From assembly GCA_914767715.1 (NCBI GenBank), contig OU612068.1, forward strand, positions 19,904,001 to 19,968,000: DNA of 64,000 bases. Reading direction: 5' to 3'. The notes beneath the pieces were generated by a model. That model made no database searches. It was not told the origin of the DNA and saw nothing but the letters and a program-made list of their open reading frames with translations. This document shows positions 1-11,200 of this stretch, one piece after another. Source of the DNA: Membranipora membranacea. Lineage: Eukaryota; Bryozoa; Gymnolaemata; Cheilostomatida; Membraniporidae. Position 1 is the stretch's first letter. Each line of letters starts with the position of its first letter. The position numbers and the translations under genes are program-made.

Positions 1-313
1 AAAGGTACTATTCATTTATTTCTAAATCCTGGCTCTTTTGGTCTGGCATATAGACAAATGTGTTCATCTCGACAAGCAATCAGATTGCGATTTTGACAGC
101 TTTAATTAGAAGACTCCCATTAGGTATCAAAACCATGATTGCAGGCTTAGCGTACTCTTTAGCTCAGATGATTAGGTCTCCTAGCTTTGTGATTAGAGAA
201 CAATTGTTACTTCTGCAAACGCACACAGTATATATCTACATAGTTGCATCAAGTTGTGCTTGAGCAAGGATTACAAGAAATCTTTACACTAAAAATAAAT
301 ATCTCATTCATAC
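1..313. other. HPDL intron sequence, no exon seen
   Basis: The stretch follows the donor of the HPDL exon on the minus strand. I see no further exon in it, so the next HPDL exon should lie to the left of the window. Short open frames here look like chance. Confidence 0.5.
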
Positions 314-1239
314 CTGTTGACAATTAGACGGTGCATTCCAAAGCATTCCTCATACCATTTGAGAGACTTGATAGTTTGTCCAGAAGGAACACAAAGCGTG
401 ACGTGGTCAAAAATCAGCTGACCAACAGCGTCACTGCCAGTAGAGTTAACTTTATTGATACTGTTGCAGTCCTCAAAGCCGGGAAGAAAGGACCCATGGT
501 AGTTTGAAGTGTTGACTAACATATGCTGAACATTACCAACACAAGACCTTACAGTTGCGTAAGTGACCGACCCGTACTGGTCTTCAATTGTTGTAACTGG
601 CCTGATAACGGACGCTCCGATTCGTGATGCACGGTCGACGACCGATTGAACATCTCGCACCTCTAGACAGATGTCATAGACGCTGTTATCCAAGCCTGAT
701 GCCAGATCTAAGAGACGGTCATTTATGCCACATGGCTCTACCTCTGGTGTGTAAGATCCTATCTCGTCTGTTATCAACTGTTGCTGAGAAGTTGTAGTAC
801 ATTTACCACTCTCTGATGATGAGTTTGTTGATGTGCTAGGATGTGTCCATACTGATGAAAAATGTGGGAAAGAGGCTAAACTGATATTGCTACCCTGTAC
901 TGAAACACATGATTGAGTACTTGTGGAACTGCAGTGGGCCTTAGTAGAGTTATCACTTGAACCAGTGTTGTTTCTGTTAGCCGGTTCACCTTTTGCATAG
1001 ACTACATCCTCTTTGATCTGCAATTTGAGCTTTGTCAGGGCAAATGTGATGGATCCTTTTTGAAGAACCCATTTCTCATCTATATTGGTAATTCTTCTGC
1101 AAATTAGATTGAAGCAGAGCTGCTCCTGCAACAGTTTTAACATGGGTTTTTCATCCAAAACCCCAACACCGACATGATGCACACTGGGGGCTGCCATACT
1201 TGTTTGTGTGTTAAACTGCAGCAAAATGCTAAATTGCAT
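314..1239 (-). CDS. HPDL: 4-hydroxyphenylpyruvate dioxygenase-like protein (HPDL), 5' exon, partial
   Basis: This is a large first coding exon; the rest of the gene lies beyond the left edge. The product belongs to the VOC fold of the HPPD family. HPDL is the mitochondrial paralogue in animals. The N-terminal VOC half runs from MAAPSVHHVGVGVL, and the motif YHGSFLPGF precedes the second VOC half, which starts IFDHVTLCVP, where the His of FDH is the first metal ligand of the family. The exon ends at a good donor (GTATGA on the minus strand, gt at 313-312), so the last ligands are not in view. Translation can start at 1239 or at the internal ATG at 1197; the latter begins MAAP like vertebrate HPDL, so I favour it. 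A Ser/Thr/Asn-rich stretch of about 70 residues (roughly residues 90-165) interrupts the first VOC domain and is longer than expected for the family. HPPD itself is the alternative, but the FLPGF region fits HPDL better. Confidence 0.8.
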
Positions 1240-1596
1240 AAGGGTTACCTAACCAAAGAGTTATGGGTTTATTATAGTTTTTATTGCTACAAATACAATG
1301 ATAATTTGCCTTTCAATGAGATTATAGGAGCTGAATGCAAGAATACTTGCACAAAGTGACAAATATTTTTTTATATAAATGTAATCAGCAACAGATTGTA
1401 TTGCATGGGTACTAATTGTAAGCCCGCAAAATCTAATCCCGTTGAACTCTGGTTATGTGTATCTAGAGTCACTACTTTATCTTCACACATTCTGAACACC
1501 GGTCTTGTTGACAATTTTTCATTCTATAGTGATTTGCAGAATTTACACATAAAAAGCTGACTTTGCTGACTAGCAGTTGAAATTCACTGACTGAAG
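1240..1596. promoter_or_regulatory. Divergent intergenic region between HPDL and AK2
   Basis: These 357 bases separate two start codons that point away from each other. Both genes encode proteins with mitochondrial homologues, so a shared bidirectional promoter is likely. I see no single convincing TATA box or CpG-rich core. The call rests on gene geometry only. Confidence 0.45.
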
Positions 1597-3989
1597 ATGG
1601 CACCAGTCAATGAAAAGGATACTGGAATAAATGCAGTGTTACTTGGACCACCAGGTGCTGGGAAAGGAACACAGGTGGGCATTGATGTTGCATTGAATCG
1701 CATTGATTTGATTGATAATTTATTATTATTGTTGTTGTTGTACTTGTAGTTGTATACAGTGAGTAAGTAGTAGAGTAAGTAAGAGTTGTTTGTAATGTTT
1801 TTTTTTTGTTTAACTCTACAATAAATTATATTAATATTATAGTGGAAAGAGGAGAGAGTTCATTCATTTCATTTATTCTTTACTTGCTCATAGCAAGGCG
1901 TTAGTTAGACTCCTTGCTCATAGCCCAGTTAAATTATCAAATGTTTACTGCCAGTTGACGTTGTTCAAATCAGATCATACTATAACTTTACTCTGGTCTA
2001 ATGCACCTGGCTATAAATATGTATATATTTATATATCAATATCTACATCTACTATTGTTGTAGCATCCACGGAGCCCATCACATGGCATGAAGGCTAACC
2101 AACGGTTGTAATCGTTACCATGGTGTAACTGTTACTCCTTGTCATTACTACATACACTTGTATACCTATATTGAAATAATGAACCCATTCATCAATGAAT
2201 ATTATCATAGAACCATTGGGCAACCATCATCATTATAGTTTTTCAGGCTGCGTTGTTACGTTTTCTTTTTTAAATTCAGTGTGCGCAAATAAATTTTGTT
2301 TTTGCAACTCCCCAATAGGCTCCAATGCTGCAGAAGAAGTATTGTGTGTGCCACCTGAGTACAGGTGACATGTTAAGAGCTGTAGTGAAGTCAGGCTCCG
2401 AACTTGGTCAGAAGATGAAAGCCGTCATGGATGCCGGTCAGTTAGTCAGCGATAACCTTGTGGTGGAAATGATTGACCAAAATCTTAACAAACCCGAGTG
2501 CAAAAATGGTTTCATGTTGGACGGTTTCCCACGAACTCAAGTCCAAGCTGAGAAGGTGAGCTTGTCATAATCTGTTTCTGCTCAGTTCGTAGGTCTGTAG
2601 GAGGTCTTGGAAATAAAACTGCTAAAAATGGTAATTAAGCATCAATTTTCTGAGTTGAGACAGACCTGCAAGATGTCTAGCTTCAAAATCACTTAATCTT
2701 TGCAGGGATTATACACAATCGGCGTGAACGATTTGGGAACTAATTAACCTTATTTAAATGCCAAATGAACAAGGTTTTTTTATGTGTATGTGTCGGAAAA
2801 ACAACACACATTTTACATGGGAGACCTCAATGTCATTAATATATCACTGTCAGTGTTACAAAGTTTTTTCTTCCAGCTTGATGAACTTTTGGAGAAGAGA
2901 AACACGAAGCTTGACTCTGTCATTGAGTTTAGAATTGATGATAGCTTACTAGTTAGAAGAATAACTGGTCGTCTTATTCACCAGCCCAGCGGTAGATCTT
3001 ACCATGAAGAATTCCATCCTCCAAAAAAAGCAATGACCGATGATGTGAGTAACACTATTATATGAGGCCAAAATAACATCCTGATAATGCTTTTTTTAAC
3101 ACTTTTATTGGCAGTCTATTTCATTCAGTAGCGGAATGTTTTTCCGAATAGTGTCGGAAAAAAGAGGTCAGGTCTGTAAACAGGCCTATGTCTATGTAGG
3201 AGATTTTATGTTTCGTACGATTCTTTCACTAAACAATCACTGAGTTTCCATGAGAACGAGCTGAACGTTCCGGGGCTGTTCGATCCATTTAAATGCCTCC
3301 CGGTTTGCGCTGAGCTTGAAGGTTTGGTGCAGGCTTAGTTGAGAGGTTATCATCAAAGGCTATAGATTGAGAGGCCAGTGTTCAAGTCCAGGCGGCAGCA
3401 GATGTTTTCTAGACCTTAGCCCATGGAAATGGATATATATTTGAAGGCTGAGCCAAGGGGTCAAAACTCAGCTTGAGCTCAAAGTTTACTTGGAAACACA
3501 GTGATTGAAGAAATGTGGCATAACTGATGCTGAAAAGGTCATGCACTAGCCAATTAGAATCACATAAAATTTTTGTAGGACAAATTGATTCTTATTTTGT
3601 GCATCTTATATAATTTTTAATATATCTGCATGTGCTGTCAGTTGCTCGCCGACGTCGGAAGTGTTTTTAAAGAATGTGGTTATGGCAAGCGCATCAGGAG
3701 GTGCTACACTAAAGAGGTTTGCCAAGACCTAGAACAATGCCTTTGATCCGTTGACCTCGTATTTCAGATTACTGGTGAGCCGTTGATGAGGAGATCCGAT
3801 GATAACGCTGAAGCGTTGAAGAAGCGTCTAGCCTCATATCACAAGTCCACTAATCCTCTCTGTCACTACTACTCAAAAAAGGGCATCCTTACAACAGTTG
3901 ATGCCTCCCAAAAATCCACTGCCGTGTTCGCAAATATTACTGCCGCTTTCATCAAAGCTAGATCGAAAGATAAAGTCCTTTTTATTTGA
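1597..3989 (+). CDS. AK2: Adenylate kinase 2, mitochondrial intermembrane space
   Basis: Four exons join in frame, all in phase 0: 1597-1674, 2319-2555, 2877-3044 and 3768-3989, giving 234 residues against about 239 for human AK2. The enzyme interconverts ATP + AMP and 2 ADP, mainly in the mitochondrial intermembrane space. The P-loop GPPGAGKGT lies at residues 17-25 and is cut from the rest by intron 1. Next come the NMP-binding part (STGDMLRA, with DGFPRT closing it) and the long LID domain that marks the long-form kinases ([20 protein letters not shown]). The C-terminus ends DKVLFI, close to the AK2 isoform ending. The start ATG gives MAPVNEKD directly before the P-loop strand. There is no N-terminal targeting peptide, as is usual for AK2. 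A possible polyadenylation signal AATAAA lies near 4038. Confidence 0.95.
3234..3507. mobile_element. TIR-bounded element with tRNA-like core, in AK2 intron 3
   Basis: The ends are CAATCACTGAGTTTCCA and, on the other strand, CAATCACTGTGTTTCCA, a terminal inverted repeat of about 17 bases that continues less perfectly. The interior (about 3331-3405) resembles a tRNA gene: an A-box-like GGCTTAGTTGAGAGG and a B-box-like GTTCAAGTCC at normal spacing. It cannot fold as a clean tRNA by eye, so it looks like a pol III promoter captured in a non-autonomous DNA element. I see no clear target duplication. Confidence 0.6.
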
Positions 3990-4535
3990 TACTTATTTCG
4001 TTCAGTATGAGCTTTTTTACGCGCAAATTGTTGGACCAAATAAATATTGGATAAGTCACACTACCATACCAGGCTGTAAATTGAAGAAAAATCCTCTAAA
4101 TGGTTGATACTGAGTCCTTATGAAGCTTTGTTAGTGCTGAGTGATGTGTTGGTTGTTAATTTTATGAACCTTGAGACCAATTGATGGTATCTATATCCGG
4201 TGTATGCAGTTGATTGTCATTAACTGACTGGGATTAAAGAACGGACTTTGGTCAATGCTTACATTCAAGGAAGGCAAGTATTTCGACATTTATATGAAGT
4301 TCGATTATATATGTTGCTATGAATCATATAGCTGTGAGTCCTTATCTATTGTAATATGAAGAAAGGTATCCTCCGTTTAAACCATTTGATTAGTGCAGAT
4401 GATATCTTGCAGCAAAAAAAAAATCAACTGCCATTTACCTACCATGCTGTTATTCATGTGTTATTTGGCTTTTGAAATTACATGAATTTATTATGTTTGA
4501 GTGTTGACATGCAATTCGATCCTTTTTCAGTGATA

Positions 4536-4808
4536 ATGTCTGCTTGGAGCATAAGAGATTTATCACGCATGAAAATGAGAGAACCAGTAGGTGAGACTTT
4601 CTTCCGCAACTTATAAATTGTTTTGAATTGTTGCTAGAAGATAAAAGATGCCTAACAATTTTTTAAATGAATACTTTTTGGTGTTGACTTTCCAGGCAGG
4701 GTCATTTTCATAGCGGAATCTGCTCAAGTAGACAAATCAAGCTTTGTTAGAAGTTTTCTGCCACTGATAAATGATCGTCCAACTCAGCCTTTGCACTTAA
4801 ATAACTGA
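4536..4808 (+). CDS. Possible two-exon microprotein, 55 residues
   Basis: An ATG just after a good acceptor (CTTTTTCAG) opens a frame of 18 codons, ending at the donor GTGAGA after 4590. The frame continues in phase at 4696 after TTTCCAG and stops at 4808. The product starts MSAWSIRDLSRMKMREP, has a short hydrophobic patch (VIFIAE) and ends HLNN. I do not recognise it. Because the first coding exon directly follows an acceptor, there may be an upstream 5' UTR exon, or the piece may be an alternative 3' end of AK2 transcripts, whose stop lies 550 bases before it. The chance that two short frames join in phase is not small, so confidence is low. Confidence 0.3.
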
Positions 4809-5050
4809 TTGCTATCATCTTTTCCTTTCTAAGTTCTTGTGATTATACACAGTAATACAGATGTTTCAACGCTAACCTTAGATGTTTGAGGAGTTGTTGC
4901 AGCAGTAGTGACTTTTTCTAAGCTTTCTTTTACCACCAATCTAAGGCAACTGTGATCAACAGTTGCCAGCGAAAATTGGCCCCAACGAGTCGCATATGCC
5001 TGATTATGTTCGTACCTTGTAGGATAGCACCAAGGTATCAACGAGGCCAG

Positions 5051-5412
5051 TTCAACATTAGTATCATAATCAGTGACAAAATACTGAACACATTATTTGC
5101 CCGGACATGTTAAGAAAATACTGCCCAGCTACATTTCATTACATATCTTCTTCATCAACCACACTTATGCAGGATGTTTGCCAACAGCCACAGCTGTAAA
5201 GTACAATTTCATAAGGAAGTTGATGTCCTTGTTAGGGTGATTTTTATGAGTTTTATCTGTTGCCAAACATCCTACAAAAGTACTGACAATGAACAAGATG
5301 TGTTTTGTTGCAGGTCAGTATTTTCTTAACTTGTCCCCCGTCCGGGCAAACAATATGCTTGCTATTTTGTCACTGATTATTATACATTTTTTATTATGAT
5401 AATAATGTTGAA
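5051..5412. repeat. Foldback (MITE-like) element
   Basis: The left arm begins TTCAACATTAGTATCATAAT and runs through ATCAGTGACAAAAT, TTTGCCCGGAC and GTTAAGAAAATACTG. The right arm (about 5305-5412) carries the same words in the same order on the opposite strand. The inner parts are also inverted (AGGATGTTTG against CAAACATCCT), so the whole 360-bp unit can form one long hairpin. No open frame of note. Confidence 0.75.
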
Positions 5413-6366
5413 ATGTATGCATGCAAAGCGAATCTCCGTTGGTTCAAAGTATGCAGAAGAGTTATCTTTGTCCAGAATAGCGAGGCAAATTGGGCAGACC
5501 TAACAACAATGTAATGCTCTGACTCTATTCTAATGGTCAGGCATATGCAATAGATTAGTGGCCACTGCTATCAATATATTCCACATACAGCTGGAAATAA
5601 TCAGCTCATATTGCAAAATATCGGATAAACAAAAATCAATATTATATCAGCCTGTCAAGAAGTATGTCATATGATTTTGACCTATAACCTATGGATGGTA
5701 CATGCATAGAGATTTGGGATATAATAACTGTTTGATTTTGGGTATGCTTTTAGGACGATGACTTCAAGTCTTCTAAAGCACAAATTGAATTCGACCCTGC
5801 GTACAACTAGACTATCATGTCAATTAATCTATTTATTAATTTAGATTGTGGCTTGCAGAAATCTAAAACATGAGTTCAGTGATCGACCGTTGCTGTCAGC
5901 AAAAGAAGTGTTCCAGCAGCCGGATGCAACATTTCAAAGAGCCATAGACTGATGCTATTAGGAGCCAGCAGGCTAACCGAGATTTATAGTCAATCTCTTT
6001 CGTGTTTCCCTCGTATAACCTATGGGGCTGTCTGCACATTGTACAACGGTGGTCAATATGGAATTCAGGGGTAAGTACAACTTCATGCTAATGGTATCCA
6101 AAAACAAATGAATGGATGATACACCTACTAAAGAAGGGGATCACTATAAAGTTAACTGAATGGAAGAAAGGGACCAAGATGATACAAGCACACATTGTTG
6201 CCATGTGGTCTAGACATTATTCAATAGCCCTCATTGCTGAGATCTTTTCATGCACTTGTATTACCCAGTCAGACCATTCTCATGCAATAACAATCAGTAC
6301 CCAAAAAGTTCAGTTCTGGTAAGCAAGGCATCCCTGAATATTGATCTTTGGACTTACGAAGTCATT

Positions 6367-6460
6367 ACTCTAAGTGCTCAGACGGCTGTCATTGCCAGGC
6401 TGTGGCATTACATCATCAAAGTCTGGTCATGTTTTGGCATCAGCTTGCATATTTAGCCAG
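6367..6460. repeat. Partial MITE sharing the CAGACGGCTG terminus
   Basis: The sequence CTCTAAGTGCTCAGACGGCTG followed by GTGGCATTACAT matches the end of the MITE at about 15322-15422. Only one end is clear here. Confidence 0.5.
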
Positions 6461-8221
6461 ATTAGATTAGATTAGGAGTTGCCTATCTTATCGGTGGGAG
6501 AAGATAACTCCTCAAGTGGTAGGGGATCAAAAAAAGTCCTGCAAGCATGCAAAGAGCCTACCCAGACTTGAAATGGATGTGAAGCAATCAGGCCATAGCA
6601 AACTCGGCATATGTATAATATAGGCGTCTTTTCTGTCACTCAAGATGGCGATTATTTTGGTCTTGCTGTCTGGCAATGTTTTCACGAGAGTCACTTGATC
6701 TTGATATATAGTGTATGTAATCTTGTCTTCTCGCAGCAAATTCCACTCCTGGGGAGTGATCAGCTGTGTTTTTTTCTTCAGTCTTTAATGTTGTAAGTAA
6801 TATGTAACATAGGAAAAATAAATTGAGGAATTCAAGAAGCTTACTAAGACAGGCGACAGCTTTCAGCTGAAAGCTTTGATTGCAGTGTGCCACAGTTTCC
6901 TTAGAGCAAAGCTCTTAAATTAATCAAAGAATAAGGGAACAAACTTATACAAGTTGATATTGAGTAAGTCTCAGTCCATTCTTTGTGTGAGGAATCAAAT
7001 CAGTCAATGCTGTGCCTCTCCTGTCGCAATTTAGTCCACACCAAGTCTTAGTCGTGTACAGTGAGCCACGTTTACTGCTTTATTATCCATATGGCTGAAA
7101 ATTTATCTCTATCCTTCAACCTCACACATTCTGCAAGCTATTTATTCCACACTTTCTTTCCGGAAAGCTCTAGTAAGACTCACATCACTGCTCTCCTGGG
7201 CATGCTCAGCACCCATCCTCGCTGCCTGCTTTCGCTACAATTGAAAATGTATAAACTGAATGCTCTATTTTTAATTGTATGGTAATTGACATTCACTAAT
7301 CAAGTTTCAACTAGCTCCAGAAAAAGACGTGCAAAATAATTGATTGTAAAGCTATAGGCAGGTGTAGTCCTCTTGGCTCATCTGAGCTTACCAGTAATAA
7401 CTGGGTAGGAGATAATTGTTATAACAAGGAGCAAAAGCTGTGACTCCTTGGCCATAATAAAGATATTATTGTATTATTTTTATTTTTTGGTATAATTATT
7501 ATGTATTGGGGGAGGGGTGCAATGCCTGTCAAGACAGGTTGAGATTTGATACGTTTGTAAACAGCTCACCATTGCAGTGGTGGCTCTATCTTGAAGATGT
7601 TCAGTCGCCGGAGCAGAGCAAGCCTGATTTTCTCTATCATAATTGTCAGGACTTCTTGCATCACTTGCAGTTACAATGGTGAGCTATAAGAAGATATATA
7701 TTGTATTTTCAAACAAATTGGACATCGTTTATATTTTAAACGACATAAATTACAAAATTGTCTCGAAGTATGAGAAATGAGAAAAATTTGGAAATTCTTG
7801 CTTCAAGCCGATTGTAAACCTTCAAACTGTTTTTTTATTTTGCACATTATCCCTACTCGGATCGATGGGCCTGCACAATTTCCATTTCATGTCATTGTCC
7901 TGTTTTGTGGGAACTCTCATTTGACAAGGCTGCTTTCTACACTTTCCATCTGTCTCAGGGTATTGCGTGCAGTGCAGTCAAAATAACAAGAAAATCCATT
8001 TGAATGGCATGGCTTTTTTTTGTCATTTTGATCACAAGATAGTTTGTTCTGCGTGGGAAGAAAATTCCCGAGGCTGTTGGACATAGATGTAAAATGCAAG
8101 TTGTGCTGCCCTGGGATGTTTAAAGCTATAGTAGCCCTTTTAGGTTTGTGACATTTGCTTAGGTAAAAAATATTGAGAATCACATGCCAATAGCCGTATT
8201 TTTCAAAGATTTTCCTCAACT

Positions 8222-11200
8222 TCAGAAGACGATGCCCTGAAATTGGAGCACATCATACACATTTATATGTTATAGAGTGATGAAGAGAGGACAACTTTAG
8301 TGGTTGAGAAAATATGAGAAGAATTCTCATTCCAGTGAAGCTCAATTTATAGTTTCAGCTGTGTTCATAGGCTATTTAAAAGGTTGTCACAGTGCTCTTA
8401 ATTAGTCTGAGACCTTCAATATGATACCAAATGTTGGGAGGCGCTACTATAGCTTTAAGAACAGCAAACTCACAATCTCCTCTATTGCACTATCATCATC
8501 GTATTCGTCCTGTATGGAGAAGTGTCTGTGGAGGATAGGACTTGGACTTACATCAAGCTGATGGCTTTCCTTACCATTCTACATTATAATGACGTATTGG
8601 AAATAAATGGTGTGCTGTAAACTGAGCTACTCAATAGCTTGACATACTAATATAAACATCTTTCGGGTTTGTTTCCTGACAATTAAGCCCAAAATACCAT
8701 GTCTTGGTGAGCGAAATTTTAACTTGTTTTTATGAATTATCTGAAGCAGCTGTATTTTCTGAAGAAGAACTTACCGATTCATTTGTTGGCTCTGCCACTG
8801 GCATAGCAGTGTTATCAGTTGTAGCTTCATCCATTGTGGCTGTATCATTATCAATTTCAGCTGCATGAGGCGGGTCTATCTTATCCTCATTCGGATTGGC
8901 CAAATGTAGGTCTGTTGTGTCATCTGGTGTCTGTTCTGTGCTTGGTTCAGGTAACTCACTCTCGAGGTCCAATTCTGGTTCAGGGGAAGCGCCGGTTTTA
9001 CTGATTGAGATATCAGTTCTAGGGGTATTTGCTGGAGCATTTTGATGTAGCTCTTCTATCAATTCTCTGTTGAAGTGCTTCAATACGGATAACGCTTCTC
9101 CCTCATTTGTAGGGCCTGTTACTGAGCCAGGTTTGCCCGCATCACTTTGTTCTGATTCTGTGTCTGATTCCAGCTGGATGCTGGATCCGGAATCTTCATT
9201 TGGTTTCTCATCAATCAGCTTTGTTCCACTTTTCGTGCTTGTAAATAGGAGTTGCTCACCAGATTTTGATAGATTTAGATCTACCCCCACATCAGATTCA
9301 CCTGGACATGTTTGAACAGAATCTTCTACACTATCTGGCACCCCATTTTTAGGGCCTAGAGACTCCTTATATCCTTCCTGAGTCTCATCACCGGAACAAA
9401 TTTCTGTTTTTACTGGAATACAGGCACCAGATTCAATCGGGGAATCTTCATCAACGGGTAGCTCTTCATTAGTGGCAGCTATATCAGCTTCAGCACACTC
9501 CAGATCTGTCGGGCCTAAAGATGTTTCAGCACTTTTAGCATCACCTGAGGCAACTAGTTCCGACTTGTCTTGAGATGCCGAGCTACCAGGTCTAGTATCA
9601 TCCATTTCTACATCAGAAGTAGCTTCCATATCAGCGTGAATTGACCCAGCCTCAGGAAGTGGAGAAACTGGGGTTGTTACATCATCTTCCGAGATAGATT
9701 CTATTTTAGCATCTACGGATGCCTCAATGATTTGTTCTTCTTGAACAAATGGTACGGAGTTTTCGTCCATCTCAGGTGCTGCCTCTTTGGTTTCATAATT
9801 TTCTGATGACTCTGATGCGGGTGTTCCATCAAGGGCTATGGCATCTGTTTCTGATGGGGTCAGCTGTCCATACTGCCCAGCTACTTTAACTGGTGATTCT
9901 GCTGCAGTTTCCAGATCAGCTTGAGGCAATCGACTTTGCATACCAAAGACAGGCTCATAACTTGGACACCCTTCTTGAACCATTCGTTCCGAGTCGGCTG
10001 TCTCCTCTTCTCGTTGTGTCATTTGAGATGCAGCTGGAGAACATGTTTCTGCTGTGACACTTTGATCCTCAACTGCATCCCTATAAGCAACTGGAGTTGG
10101 AGAGGAAGCCTCAAGCTCTAAGGTTTCCTGGAGATCTTGAGATGCTTCATCACACTCGGATCCATCTTTAGGTGTTTGTTCACCATGTCTCTCCTGAAAG
10201 GCAGCAGTTGTCTTGATTAGGGCTTCGGACTCACTTTGAGCGCTGATTGATTTTCCAGCTGGCGAGTTTTCTTCAATATTACAGTCTGGTTCTGCTGAAT
10301 CTGCCTCAGCATCGTACAAAGTCTCAATCTCAGGGCTGGTGGGTTCAAAAGCTGGGGAAGCTTCCTTAGCAGTTTCCTCGACATCCTCAACATTCTCAGT
10401 TTCCGAATCCGACACCAGAGCGTTACAGTCTTGTTGAGATCTTGGTGATATAGCACTAGATAACATTTCTGCCAATGCGTCTGTTCTCTCTTTTAATTCG
10501 CCTGCAGCAAATGCTGAAAAGGTTTGGGGTTCGCTAGCGTTGTTCAAGCCAAATATACCATCAGCTTTTGGAAACGAGGATGTGACTGTTTCTGGCTCAG
10601 TTCCTAGGATTGGATCATCACATGCAGCTGCCATCTCATCTTGGTCAGCTGACATCTCAAAGCTTGGGCTAACACAAGCTTCAGACAAACTTTGTGGTTC
10701 TGTGTCAGTTGTTTTGCGTGTTGGGTCACCCTCTTCCTCAAAACCCGCTGGTGAGTTGTTGGATGTCTCTGCATTTTGTTTTTCGACTTCCTCAAACTCT
10801 TTCTCAATACAAGCTTGCTCTTCACCAAGTGTATGTTCAGTTGTATCTTCTTCAGCCGCTGCAGATGCCTTGATATCTGAATCTTCTTGAGTAGTTAAAT
10901 ATGTCTGGGATGTGATTTTAGCTGCCGCTTCGATAATAGCTTCTGAGAAACTTTGAGGTTCTTCATCCACACATGTGTCTGATCCAGCTGTGTCTATTGT
11001 TGCCGCCGGCTGAGGTGATGGCGGAGACTGACTATCCAAACAAGCTTGTGGTGAGGTTTGAGAATCTTCCAGCATGCTTGTGTCTGCAGCTGGCAAGTCT
11101 TGGGTATCTTTTACCTCTGGCACAGAAGCGGTCTCCTCATCAACTAGAGCAGTTTCAGTCTCGGGCTCAATCTCTGAACAAGCATCTGTTGGATCAGCCT

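Larger units (their letters stand above)
4809..8221. other. Intergenic region without convincing genes
   Basis: About 3.4 kb separate the candidate microprotein from the 3' end of the acidic-protein gene. The region holds a foldback element (5051-5412), half of a MITE (about 6367-6460) and short inverted motifs near 7564 and 7686. Two short frames after good acceptors, at about 5755-5810 and 5860-5952 on the plus strand, could be exons, but no partner exons fit. Confidence 0.5.

Noticed and set aside
60-263. Plus-strand open frame of 67 codons at the left edge
   Set aside because: No domain, no splice partner, and it lies in what should be an HPDL intron. Frames of this length are common by chance in this AT-rich DNA.
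5755-5952. Two short plus-strand frames after good acceptors (DDDFKSSKAQIEFDPAYN and DRPLLSAKEVFQQPDATF)
   Set aside because: They read like protein, but no upstream exon with a matching phase was found, and each ends within 35 codons.
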